42,151 nucleotides of DNA from Burkholderiaceae bacterium. GTDB lineage: Bacteria; Pseudomonadota; Gammaproteobacteria; Burkholderiales; Burkholderiaceae_C. The stretch lies in assembly GCA_024709845.1 (NCBI GenBank), contig JANJVX010000195.1, forward strand, positions 1-42,151, given 5' to 3'. This document shows positions 34,687 through 42,151 of the stretch, piece by piece. The notes beneath the pieces were generated by a model. That model had not been told where the DNA came from. It made no database searches and saw only the letters and a list, made by a program, of their open reading frames with translations. Each line of letters begins with the position of its first letter. Position 1 is the first letter of the stretch. Position numbers and translations under genes: made by a program.

Positions 34687-35379
34687 ATGGCCCAGGATGA
34701 CATCAGCTTCACGGACTTGATTGCCTCGTCCATCCACGACATGAAGAATTCGCTGAACGTGCAGATCAGCGAACTGGAAAAGATATCCGACCAGTGCAAG
34801 AAGGTCGGTGACCTGCAGGCGTATGAAGACCTGGGCGGCGTCATCTACCAGGCCAACCGGATGAACTCCAACCTGATCCAGCTGCTCAGCCTGTACAAGC
34901 TGGACAAGGCGATCTATCCGGTCGATATTGCCGAATGCTCCATCGCCGAGGTGATCGAGGATGTGCTGCTGCAGAACAAGTCGGTCATGGACTTCAAGAA
35001 CATCTCCGTGGCGATGGACTGCAGCGGCGACTGCCTCTGGTATGTGGACCGCGATCTGGTGGCTGGCGTGCTGCTCAATGCGCTGAACAATGCTTACCAA
35101 TACACGCAGGACAAGATCCGGGTGGCTGCGCAGATCAAGGACGGCTGGCTGGAATTGCGCATCGAGGACAACGGGAAGGGCTATCCACCGTTCATGCTGC
35201 GCGATGAGGCCACGGCCACGGCCAAGGGGGTGAGTTTTCTGACCGGCAGCACCGGCCTGGGTTTTTATTTTTCCTCCCAGGTGGCCCACATGCACAAGAA
35301 TGGCGAGCGGCGGGGCATGCTCATCATCGAGAACGGCGGCGCCTACGGGGGTGGCTGTTTCGTCGTCCGGTTGCCCTGA
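34687..35379 (+). CDS. Small soluble histidine kinase (HDMKNSL type)
   Basis: A 230-residue kinase core without a sensor domain. H17 lies in SSIHDMKNSLNVQISELE, a variant H box; LNALNNAYQYT is the N box, IEDNGKGYP the G1 box and STGLGFYFSSQVAHMH the G2 box. There is no membrane segment. AGAGGGGGG precedes the ATG (34687). A two-base overlap-like ATGCATGG gives another ATG in a different frame at 34683, not used. It lies 21 bp upstream of the REC-TPR gene. The lack of a sensor suggests that it reads its input through its partner or another protein. Confidence 0.88.
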   Translation: MAQDDISFTDLIASSIHDMKNSLNVQISELEKISDQCKKVGDLQAYEDLGGVIYQANRMNSNLIQLLSLYKLDKAIYPVDIAECSIAEVIEDVLLQNKSVMDFKNISVAMDCSGDCLWYVDRDLVAGVLLNALNNAYQYTQDKIRVAAQIKDGWLELRIEDNGKGYPPFMLRDEATATAKGVSFLTGSTGLGFYFSSQVAHMHKNGERRGMLIIENGGAYGGGCFVVRLP

Positions 35380-35400
35380 ACGGCGGGAGGAAGACCATCC

Positions 35401-37020
35401 ATGACAGCATCGCTGACACAGGCCAGGATACTGGTCGTAGACGACTTTCAGGGCATGCGCACCATCCTGCGCGACATCGTGCGCGCCATGGGCGTGACGC
35501 GCGTGGACACTGCTGCCAACGGCAAGGAGGCGCTGCAGATGCTGCGCGGCAGCCGCTACGACGTGGTGATCTGCGACTTCAATCTGGGGCCGGGGCTCAA
35601 TGGCCAGCAGGTGCTGGACGAGGCGCGCCTGCACGACTACATCGGTGTCTCCACCATCTGGGTCATGGTCACGGCCGAGAAGACCGCAGAGATGGTGATG
35701 GGGGCGGCCGAGGTCAAGCCCGATGAGTACCTGCTCAAGCCCATCAACCAGAGCATCCTCGAAGGCCGGCTGGAGCGGCTGATTGTCAAGAAGCAGGCTT
35801 TGCGCGGCATCGAGGAAGCCATCAAGGCCAAGGACTACACGCTGGCGATCCAGCGTTGCGACCAGTTGCTGAATGCGGATGCGGCCAAGCCCCAGGAGAT
35901 TCTGCGTATCAAGAGCGATCTGCAGCTCAAGGTGGGCGACTACGACAGTGCCAAGGGGCTGTTCGAGTCCATTCTGGCGGCCCGCAGCGTGCCCTGGGCG
36001 CGCACCGGCCTGGGCAAGGTGTATTTCCACAAGGGCAACTACGAAATGGCCCGGAACACCTTCCAGCAGGTGCTGGACGAGAACCGGATGTTCATCGAGG
36101 CGTCCGACTGGCTGGCCAAGACCTGCGATACCATGGGCGAGCGGGTGCGTGCCCAGCAGGTGCTGCTCGAAGCCGTCAAGCTCTCGCCCAATTCGGCCAG
36201 CCGCCAGAAGGTGCTGGGCGAGACGGCGCACAAGAATGGTGATCTGGGCGTGGCGCAGGCCGCGTTCGAGAAAACCATCAAGATCAGCGAGTTCTCCTCC
36301 AACAAGAATCCCGGGGCCTATGTGGCGCTGGCCAAAGTGCTTTCGGACAATGACGCCCCCGACGAGGCGCTCAAGGTGCTGTCACGCACCAAGGGGGTTT
36401 TCAAGGACAGCACCGATGTGGCCATCCAGGCCGCAGCGGTCGAAAGCGCGGTGTACAGGAAGACCGGGCAGCACGACCTGTCCGATGCCGCCATGGCCCA
36501 GGCCGAGCAGTTGCTCGCCAGCCAGCCCGGCAAGCTCAGCCAGGACGCCGCGCTGGAGGTGGCACAGGCCATGTTTGCCCTGGGCCGCAAGGACAAGGCC
36601 TTTGGCCTGATGCGGGACCTGGTGAAAAACCACCATGAAGATCTTCAGCTGTCGAACCGGGTGGAGGCGCTCTTCGAGCAGGCACAGATGGGCGCGGAGG
36701 GCCGCTCGCTCATTGCCGAATCCCGGGAGGAAGTCATTCGCATCAACAACCAGGGCGTGCTGCTGGCCAAGCAGGGCGATTTCGCCGAAGGTGCCCGGCT
36801 GTTACGCACGGCCTTGCAGAACCTGCCGGGCAGCGAGGTGGTGATGATGAACCTCTGCGGCCTGCTGATCGGACAGATGCGCGCGCAAGGCAAGAGCGAC
36901 GCCCTGATGGGCGAGGTGATGGAGCTGCTCGAACGCGTGCGCGAACTCAATCCCATGAACGAGAAGTACCGGCAGTACATGAACGCTCTGCACCCACCGG
37001 GCGGGCGCGGCGGCAGTTGA
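35401..37020 (+). CDS. Receiver-TPR response regulator
   Basis: A 539-residue regulator. The receiver (1-130) has DD in ILVVDDFQGMR, D59 in VVICDFNLGPGLNG, T in VMVTAEKT and K in YLLKPIN. The remaining 400 residues are helical TPR-like repeats (LGKVYFHKGNYEMARNTFQQVL, KVLGETAHKNGDLGVAQAAFEKTIK, NNQGVLLAKQGDFAEGARLLRTALQNLPGSE), a protein-protein interaction output rather than DNA binding. The gene follows the soluble kinase by 21 bp (GGGAGGAAG between), so the two form an operon. The partner bound by the TPR array is unknown. Confidence 0.9.
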   Translation: MTASLTQARILVVDDFQGMRTILRDIVRAMGVTRVDTAANGKEALQMLRGSRYDVVICDFNLGPGLNGQQVLDEARLHDYIGVSTIWVMVTAEKTAEMVMGAAEVKPDEYLLKPINQSILEGRLERLIVKKQALRGIEEAIKAKDYTLAIQRCDQLLNADAAKPQEILRIKSDLQLKVGDYDSAKGLFESILAARSVPWARTGLGKVYFHKGNYEMARNTFQQVLDENRMFIEASDWLAKTCDTMGERVRAQQVLLEAVKLSPNSASRQKVLGETAHKNGDLGVAQAAFEKTIKISEFSSNKNPGAYVALAKVLSDNDAPDEALKVLSRTKGVFKDSTDVAIQAAAVESAVYRKTGQHDLSDAAMAQAEQLLASQPGKLSQDAALEVAQAMFALGRKDKAFGLMRDLVKNHHEDLQLSNRVEALFEQAQMGAEGRSLIAESREEVIRINNQGVLLAKQGDFAEGARLLRTALQNLPGSEVVMMNLCGLLIGQMRAQGKSDALMGEVMELLERVRELNPMNEKYRQYMNALHPPGGRGGS

Positions 37021-37101
37021 CGGCGGCTTGGCCCACGCCGCACAGGCCGGGGGCTTCACGCCCATGCCCGAACGGCGCATCCAGGCGCCGCTGACGCCGT
37101 T

Positions 37102-37284
37102 TCAGGCCTGTGGCGCGCCGTCGCCGCTGGTGCCGTAGACGACGTTGTGGGTGGCCAGGTAATCCCGGATCAGGCGTCGCACCACTTGCGAAGGGGTGAT
37201 GTCCTGCTCGGCACAAAGTTGCTCGAAGGCCCTTTTTTTGGCAGGGTCAATCAGCAGGGTCAGGCGTGCGGTTTTCGGTTCCAT
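37102..37284 (-). CDS. Ribbon-helix-helix (CopG/Arc-like) DNA-binding protein
   Basis: A 60-residue protein with the RHH pattern: a beta strand (ARLTLLIDPAKKRAF), helix (EQLCAEQDITPSQVVRRLIRDYLA). No toxin gene is adjacent, so it is more likely an orphan regulator than an antitoxin. The start at 37284 is an ATG. The gene is convergent with the REC-TPR gene and divergent from the Cache-PAS-GGDEF gene (176 bp). The AT-rich upstream region with CATG-N7-CATG around 37290-37310 is a possible autoregulatory site. Confidence 0.75.
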   Translation of the reverse strand: MEPKTARLTLLIDPAKKRAFEQLCAEQDITPSQVVRRLIRDYLATHNVVYGTSGDGAPQA

Positions 37285-37460
37285 GTGTCGTGCATGCTAA
37301 TAACATGTGTTTTGTAGGGGAATCAAAAGCACATCGAATGGCAATGATGACCCCGTCGTGGGACAATCATAACGAGCCAGGAACCGGATCTGCAGCGCCC
37401 CAGGGGGCTTGCGTCCACAGTTTGCCGCATTGGCAGGCGCAACGCCCCCCGCAAGACACA

Positions 37461-40400
37461 ATGAAAACACCCTCCGGTCCGGTGCTTTTGGCACGTCAAC
37501 GCCTGCCTGGCGTACTGGTGGGCGTGGTGCTTGTGCTGCTGGCCTGCGCCATTTACTGGGCACATCTGCTGGGGGACCAGTCGGACCGGCTCCGCTCCAC
37601 CGAGGACCAGACCCGCCTGCGCGCCGTGCAGATGTCGGCCACGCTGGCCTCCCAGGTCGGCACACTGGTCGCCGGGCTGGAGTACCTGGCGCACAGCCTG
37701 GCCACCACGTACGAAGTCGATCCCGGGCACGCCTTTCCGCTGGCCGTGCGCGCGGCCCTGCAGACGTTTCCGGCGGGCAGCATCGTGCAGGTGGCCGTGG
37801 CGGATGCGTCGGGGCGCATGACCTATTCCAGCCTGGCCGATCACCAGCGGCCAGACGTCCGCACCGTCTTCATTTCCGACCGTGCCCATTTCAAGGCGCA
37901 CACCCAGGATGGACCTGTGCGGCTGTTCATCAGCCAGCCGGTGCTGGGCCGGGTGTCTGGACAATGGACCATTCAGTTTTCCTATCCCGTCCGGCAGCAG
38001 GGCCGCTTTGACGGCGTGGTGGTGCTGTCCATCTCCCCGGCCTACATCGCGGGCGGATTCCGCGCGCTGTTTGGCGACAGCAGCGACGTGGCGCTGCTGG
38101 TGCGAGACGACGGCAGCTACCTGGCGCGCTCGCACCTGCTGGACAAGGTGCAGGGCCAGCAGGTCCCCAAGGAGCGCGAGTTTCTCTCCGCACCGAAGGC
38201 ACGGCAGGGGGAATACCGGGCGGTGGACCCGATCGACGGCGTGGAACGGCACTACGCCTGGACGCGGCTGGCGGACTATCCGCTCATCGTCAGCGTCGGG
38301 CTGGACCGCGAGCATGCGCTGGCGGCCACGCGCAGCGCCATTCACGACAGCCGGTGGCGCAATGGGGCGGGCAGCACCATCATCGTGCTGGCGCTGCTCT
38401 GGATTGCGGGTCTGTTCTTCCGCGTGCAGCAAGACCGTGCGCTGCTGCAGGAGAACCGCCAGCGCTACATGCTGGCGCTGGAAGGCGGCTCCCTGGGCGT
38501 GTGGGACTGGAGCCTGTCCACCCGGCGCATGGGCATTGACCAGCGCCTGGCCGAGATTCTCGGACTGGCCCCGGACGCCGTCGCATCCACCCTCGAAGAG
38601 GTGCAGCGCCTGGTGCACCCGGATGACTGGCCTGGCATGCAGGCCACGCGTGAGCAGCTGCGTGATGGCCGGATCGACAGTTTCGAGGCCGAACTGCGCA
38701 TGCGCCACAGCGATGGACACTGGCGCTGGGTGAATGTGCGCGGCAAGGTGAGCCTGCGTGATGCCCAGGGGCGCGCGACGCGCGTGTTCGGCACGTTCAC
38801 CGACGTATCGGCGCGGCGCGAGAGCGAGGCGGCGCAGGCTGAACTGCAGGCACGGCTGGGCAAACTGGTGGCGCAGGTGCCGGGCACCGTGTACCAGTAC
38901 CGCCTGCATTCCGACGGGCACAGCAGTTTCCCCTACGCCAGTCCGGGGATCGGCGATGTCTACGATGTATCGCCGGAGGTGGCGATGCAGGACGCCGGGC
39001 CTGTCTTCGCGCGCATCCACCCCGAGGATCTGCCGCGTGTCAGCGACAGCATCATGGCGTCGGCGCGCGACCTCACGCCCTGGGTCTGCGAGTACCGGTT
39101 CGTGCGCGCCAGCGGCGAGGTCCGCTGGCTGGCGGGCCATGCCAACCCCGAGCGCGAGGCCGACGGCGGCACGCTGTGGCACGGTTACATCCACGACATC
39201 ACGGACCAGCATGCCGCCCATGAAGCCTTGCGCCGCAGCGAAGAGCGGCTGCGCCTGACCACCGCCGCGGTGCGCGACGGGCTGTGGGAGTGGGACACCG
39301 CCAGCGGCACCATGGCGTTCGATGCGCGGTGCCAGGAAATTCTGGGCCACGAACGGCAAGCCGGCCGCATGGACTTTGCCGACTGGCGCGAGTTGATCCA
39401 TCCGAACGACCGCCACGGGGTGCTCAGCCTGCTGCAGCGCCAGGTGGAGCTGGGCGAGCCCTTCGGGACCGAACTGCGCCTGCGCCAGGCAGGCGGCGGA
39501 TGGTGCTGGGCCGAGATTCGCGGGCAGGTCACGCCGTCGGGCCTGAGCAACGGCGTTCTGGTGATTGGCACGCTGACCGACATTGGCCAGCGCATGGCCG
39601 ATGCACGCCTGCGCCGTGCCTTGCTGGACAACGCGGGCGCGGCCTTGCTGGTCATCGGGCCCGACCGTGTCATCCATCTGGCCAACCAGCGCGCCGTGGA
39701 CACCTTCTCCGAAGACGGCCTGCCCTTGACCGGACGCAGCGTGCGCTTTCTGCACCGCGACGAGGCCGCTTATCAGGAGTTTGGCCATTACTACGAGCAG
39801 GTGCGCACTGTGGGTGAGGCCCGGACCGAATACCTTCTGCGCACCGCCCAGGGCGAGCTGCGCTGGTTTGCCATCCGGGGCACGCTGCTGGATGCCGAAC
39901 ATCCCGAGAGCGACCTGATCTGGACCCTGGTGGACACCACCGAGCGCAGGCGCTCGGAAGAAGCCCTGGCCACGGCGCAGGCCCACCTGCTGGAGGTGAT
40001 CGAGCATGTTCCGGGGGGCGTTCTGGTGCAGAACCCCGCCGGGACCGTGGTGGTGGCCAACGAGGAAGCCTGCGAGCTGCTGGCGCTGCGCACGCCCGCT
40101 GCCGCCCTGGTGGGCCTGGACGCCGGGTCCTTGCACGGCCGGATGACGCCGGAGCTCCTGAGCCATTGGCTGGCCGCTCCGCAAGGCAGCAGCGTGCTGG
40201 ACCTGCACGACGGCCGCACTTTCAAGTTTGAACGGATTGCCCTGCACCATGCGGGCGAGGACATGGGACGGCTGTGGATCGTGCGTGACATCACCGAACG
40301 CCGCCGCCATGAGCAGACCCTGCAGTACCTGGCCACCACCGATGCGCTGACCGGCCTGGCCAACCGGCGGGCTTTCATGGCGCAGCTCGACGCCGAACTG

Positions 40401-40817
40401 GCGCAGGTGGCGCAGGGCGGTGCACCGGGCATGCTGGTCATGCTCGACCTGGATCATTTCAAGCATGTCAACGACACCTATGGCCACGCCGCCGGGGACA
40501 AGGTGCTGGTGCATCTGGCGCAGATTCTGCGCGGCCAGGCGTTGCGCCAGGGCGACCTGGCAGGGCGCTTGGGCGGAGAGGAATTCGCGGTGCTGCTGCC
40601 CCGTACCCGTGCCGACGAGGCGGCGGCCATCGCCGAGCGTCTGCGCCTGGCGCTGGAGCAAAGCCGCATCGATTCTGGCGAGGGCCGCGTGATCACCATC
40701 ACCCTGAGCGCCGGACTTGCCCCGCTGGAAGGCCCGGCCGGACACAGCCTGGCACAGGCCGATGCCGCCCTGTACCGGGCCAAGAACAGCGGCCGCAACC
40801 GCATCGAGTTGGCCTAA
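37461..40817 (+). CDS. Cache-multi-PAS-GGDEF diguanylate cyclase
   Basis: A 1118-residue membrane protein. A first helix (LPGVLVGVVLVLLACAIYW, near residue 15) and a second (STIIVLALLWIAGLFF, about 305-322) flank a periplasmic dCache-like domain (LVAGLEYLAHSLATTYEV ... ISDRAHFKAHT ... ISQPVLG). Then come four or five PAS domains (about 330-940). The C-terminal GGDEF domain has LGGEEF at 1038-1042 and an RQGD inhibitory site, so it is an active, feedback-controlled cyclase by sequence. I prefer ATG 37461 (MKTPSGPVLL) over upstream in-frame starts (37266-37340) because the membrane helix follows directly. It ends with a stop codon overlapping the convergent DTW gene. No EAL domain is present. 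Confidence 0.9.
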   Translation: MKTPSGPVLLARQRLPGVLVGVVLVLLACAIYWAHLLGDQSDRLRSTEDQTRLRAVQMSATLASQVGTLVAGLEYLAHSLATTYEVDPGHAFPLAVRAALQTFPAGSIVQVAVADASGRMTYSSLADHQRPDVRTVFISDRAHFKAHTQDGPVRLFISQPVLGRVSGQWTIQFSYPVRQQGRFDGVVVLSISPAYIAGGFRALFGDSSDVALLVRDDGSYLARSHLLDKVQGQQVPKEREFLSAPKARQGEYRAVDPIDGVERHYAWTRLADYPLIVSVGLDREHALAATRSAIHDSRWRNGAGSTIIVLALLWIAGLFFRVQQDRALLQENRQRYMLALEGGSLGVWDWSLSTRRMGIDQRLAEILGLAPDAVASTLEEVQRLVHPDDWPGMQATREQLRDGRIDSFEAELRMRHSDGHWRWVNVRGKVSLRDAQGRATRVFGTFTDVSARRESEAAQAELQARLGKLVAQVPGTVYQYRLHSDGHSSFPYASPGIGDVYDVSPEVAMQDAGPVFARIHPEDLPRVSDSIMASARDLTPWVCEYRFVRASGEVRWLAGHANPEREADGGTLWHGYIHDITDQHAAHEALRRSEERLRLTTAAVRDGLWEWDTASGTMAFDARCQEILGHERQAGRMDFADWRELIHPNDRHGVLSLLQRQVELGEPFGTELRLRQAGGGWCWAEIRGQVTPSGLSNGVLVIGTLTDIGQRMADARLRRALLDNAGAALLVIGPDRVIHLANQRAVDTFSEDGLPLTGRSVRFLHRDEAAYQEFGHYYEQVRTVGEARTEYLLRTAQGELRWFAIRGTLLDAEHPESDLIWTLVDTTERRRSEEALATAQAHLLEVIEHVPGGVLVQNPAGTVVVANEEACELLALRTPAAALVGLDAGSLHGRMTPELLSHWLAAPQGSSVLDLHDGRTFKFERIALHHAGEDMGRLWIVRDITERRRHEQTLQYLATTDALTGLANRRAFMAQLDAELAQVAQGGAPGMLVMLDLDHFKHVNDTYGHAAGDKVLVHLAQILRGQALRQGDLAGRLGGEEFAVLLPRTRADEAAAIAERLRLALEQSRIDSGEGRVITITLSAGLAPLEGPAGHSLAQADAALYRAKNSGRNRIELA

Positions 40818-41428
40818 GCGGCCGTGCCACCCAGCGCATAGCGCTGCTGCTGTGCCACGAAGCCGTCAAAGGCGGCGAGCAGCGGCCGGAAGCGCTCGCC
40901 ATCGCCCTCCAGGTGCGCCAGTGCGGCGCAGGCCGCCTCCAGGGTGGAGTGCTGGTCGGCACGGTGCGCCTTGCGGATGTGGTAGCGCGATGCAGGCAGG
41001 CCTTGCAGAGACAGGCGCGGCAGCTGCTGCAGCAGCGGGTTGCACCGGAGCATCTTGCGGCTTTGGCGCCAGGTGCCGTCGAGCACCACCAGGCGCAGCC
41101 GGGCCGGGTCGCTCAGGCTCCCGGGCTCCAGCGGGGGAGGGCGCAGGGCGTGGCCCGGCGGCGGCGTGTCCGGGTAGAGCAGCACCGCCTGGCGTGGACC
41201 GGCCAGCAGGGTGCGCAGCGTGGCTTCGTCAAAGACATCGCCCGCCACCATGCGGCTGTGCGGCAGGCACAGATGCAGGAGCCGGGCGCTGCCCTTGGCC
41301 TGCGCCACCTCCTGCGGGTGCTGCAGGATCAGCACCTCCACCGTGTGCTGCATCGGGGTGACCCATGGGCAGATGCAGCCGCGCAGCGGGCGCAGGCAGG
41401 CGGGGCAGTGGGGGCGTGTGGGGGGCAC
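40814..41428 (-). CDS. DTW-domain protein (putative tRNA-uridine aminocarboxypropyltransferase)
   Basis: A 204-residue protein of the DTW family, which includes TapT (acp3U47 of tRNA). Four Cys in CPACLRPLRGCICPW probably bind zinc; the signature is LDGTWRQSRKM (DGTW in place of DTW). Also present are LILQHPQE, RLLHLCLPHS and RKAHRADQHSTLEA. It begins with a GTG at 41426-41428, with no clear ribosome binding site; no closer start is better. The stop codon overlaps that of the GGDEF gene by three bases on opposite strands. TapT function is inferred from the family. Confidence 0.85.
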   Translation of the reverse strand: MPPTRPHCPACLRPLRGCICPWVTPMQHTVEVLILQHPQEVAQAKGSARLLHLCLPHSRMVAGDVFDEATLRTLLAGPRQAVLLYPDTPPPGHALRPPPLEPGSLSDPARLRLVVLDGTWRQSRKMLRCNPLLQQLPRLSLQGLPASRYHIRKAHRADQHSTLEAACAALAHLEGDGERFRPLLAAFDGFVAQQQRYALGGTAA

Positions 41429-41442
41429 TGCAGTGCAGGTTT

Positions 41443-41500
41443 GCTATTAAAAGAAGAGCTTACAACGCTTGATGGCAGGGCACTGCAGCCTTGTTTTGCC
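41443..41500 (+). repeat. Dispersed repeat, copy 6, diverged
   Basis: GCTATTAAAAGAAGAGCTTA, CAACGCTTGATGGCAGGGCA, CTGCAGCCTTGTTTTGCC aligns in frame with copy 2 but has more substitutions and lacks the clear AGCGCT palindrome. It lies between the DTW gene and hpaF. Confidence 0.55.
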
Positions 41501-41507
41501 TAAAAGA

Positions 41508-41867
41508 CTACAGCCGTTCCTTGACGTAGGAGGGCCGGTCCATGTCCACGATCTCCACGCTCAGCTGCACCAGCAGCCCGGTGGGGCGGGGGGTGAGCCG
41601 GCGCAGCACGGCGGCAATGCGCTCGGAGAAGTCCTGCTTGGCCTCGGGCGTGCGGCCCGAGAGCAGGCGCAATTGCGCGTGCACAAAACCGCGCTGCTCT
41701 GGCGCCGTGCCGATGGCGAAGCTGTCGTGCACCACGCAGCGGCTCTTGAGGTCGGCCTCGTCGGCGATCTCCGGGCTGGCGGTGACCGCCTGGTTCAGCG
41801 CGGCCAGCACCTGGGCTTCGGGAAAACCGGCCAGGTTGGCGGAGTATTCGATGGTGAGGTGGGGCAT
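41508..41867 (-). CDS. hpaF: 5-carboxymethyl-2-hydroxymuconate isomerase-like protein
   Basis: A 119-residue member of the CHMI/HpcD (4-oxalocrotonate tautomerase superfamily) group. It begins MPHLTIEYSANL, so Pro1 after Met removal is the probable catalytic base. Conserved parts are RCVVHDSFAIGTA, FVHAQLRLLSGR and LLVQLSVEIVDMDRPSYVKERL. No other homoprotocatechuate (hpa/hpc) genes are visible in the window. Its start lies one base after the panD stop (TGA-G-ATG), with AAGGA upstream, so it is coupled to panD. Either the substrate differs here or the enzyme serves a pathway encoded elsewhere. Confidence 0.88.
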   Translation of the reverse strand: MPHLTIEYSANLAGFPEAQVLAALNQAVTASPEIADEADLKSRCVVHDSFAIGTAPEQRGFVHAQLRLLSGRTPEAKQDFSERIAAVLRRLTPRPTGLLVQLSVEIVDMDRPSYVKERL

Positions 41868-41868
41868 C

Positions 41869-42151
41869 TCAGTCCTTTTGCGTTGGGACGTGGTCGCGCA
41901 GTTCGGTCTGGCGGTTGTTGGCGTCCACAAACACGAGCTGCGGGCGGTGCGCGGCCACGTCGGCCTCGGGCACCTGGGCGAAGTCGGCGATGATGAGCAG
42001 GTCGCCCACGGAGGCGCGGCGCGCGGCCGAGCCGTTGACCGAAATCATGCCGCTGCCGCGCTGGCCCTTGATGGCGTAGGTGATGAAACGCTCGCCGTTG
42101 TTGATGTTCCAGATGTGCACCTGCTCGTTCTCGCAGATGTTGGCGGCGTCG
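41869..42151 (-). CDS. panD: PanD, aspartate 1-decarboxylase (C-terminal part, runs off the right edge)
   Basis: The last 94 codons of the pyruvoyl enzyme that makes beta-alanine from aspartate for pantothenate. It reads [20 protein letters not shown], then [40 protein letters not shown] and ends [21 protein letters not shown]. The self-processing Gly-Ser site and pyruvoyl residue lie beyond the edge. It is directly upstream of hpaF (one-base gap) on the same strand. panB and panC are about 11 kb away. Confidence 0.95.
   Translation of the reverse strand, partial: DAANICENEQVHIWNINNGERFITYAIKGQRGSGMISVNGSAARRASVGDLLIIADFAQVPEADVAAHRPQLVFVDANNRQTELRDHVPTQKD

Noticed and set aside
37102-37284. 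Toxin-antitoxin system around the ribbon-helix-helix gene
   Set aside because: No toxin-sized open frame adjoins it on the same strand; the neighbours are a REC-TPR protein and a cyclase.
37323-40745. 1140-codon open frame antisense to the Cache-PAS-GGDEF gene
   Set aside because: Same reason: no family motifs, composition typical of reverse-strand high-GC sequence.

Overview
The window is a GC-rich (roughly two thirds G+C by eye) stretch of a betaproteobacterial chromosome. The protein set, the gene order gpmA / rhodanese-grxC-secB-gpsA, the imuA-imuB mutagenesis cassette, the fused pabB-pabC gene and a small dispersed repeat built around ATAGCTGC...AGCGCTT point to Burkholderiales, most likely Comamonadaceae close to Acidovorax. 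That placement is inferred from general knowledge, not from a search. Genes are densely packed on both strands. I see no rRNA or tRNA gene, no CRISPR array, no transposase and no phage genes.

Layout: 1-1143 holds the start of imuB, all of imuA and an SOS (LexA) box. 1462-5636 has cutA, an EF-hand-like hypothetical gene and a membrane GGDEF-EAL c-di-GMP enzyme. 5757-11331 has ftsY, with a repetitive acidic/proline-rich N-terminus, divergent by only 28 bp from a pair of M16 peptidase genes, then rsmD and coaD. 11363-17125 is a four-gene signalling operon on the minus strand: a stand-alone receiver, two paralogous PAS/GAF histidine kinases and a receiver-degenerate-GGDEF-EAL output protein. The kinase and output genes are joined by ATGA overlaps and preceded by a good sigma-70-type promoter. 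17350-21760 has a zinc-ribbon metallopeptidase, a BON protein, a 54-residue DUF1328 membrane protein, a CHASE3 histidine kinase divergent from a NarL-type regulator, and an orphan receiver. 21855-27366 is housekeeping: moeB, ctpA, gpmA, rhodanese, grxC, secB, gpsA. 27542-34606 is cofactor biosynthesis: rluE, a hypothetical gene, panC and panB on one strand, and nadC, nadA and pabBC on the other. 34687-37020 is a small soluble histidine kinase plus a receiver-TPR protein. 37102-40817 has a ribbon-helix-helix protein and an 1118-residue Cache-PAS-GGDEF cyclase. 40814-42151 has a DTW-domain protein, hpaF and the 3' part of panD.

The window is rich in signalling: four two-component loci and three c-di-GMP proteins. 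Three of these loci (the four-gene operon, the CHASE3 kinase/NarL pair and the HDMKNSL kinase/REC-TPR pair) have no assigned stimulus or target that I can name. Pantothenate/CoA synthesis is represented by panB, panC, panD and coaD at three separate sites, NAD synthesis by nadA and nadC, and folate by pabBC.

The least expected signal is a dispersed repeat of about 50-65 bp present in six diverged copies. One copy encodes the hydrophobic core of the signal peptide of the second M16 protein. One carries the start codon, and possibly an internal ribosome binding site, of pabBC. One abuts the gpsA start codon. A second, longer repeat of about 110 bp occurs twice, each time directly after a plus-strand stop codon.
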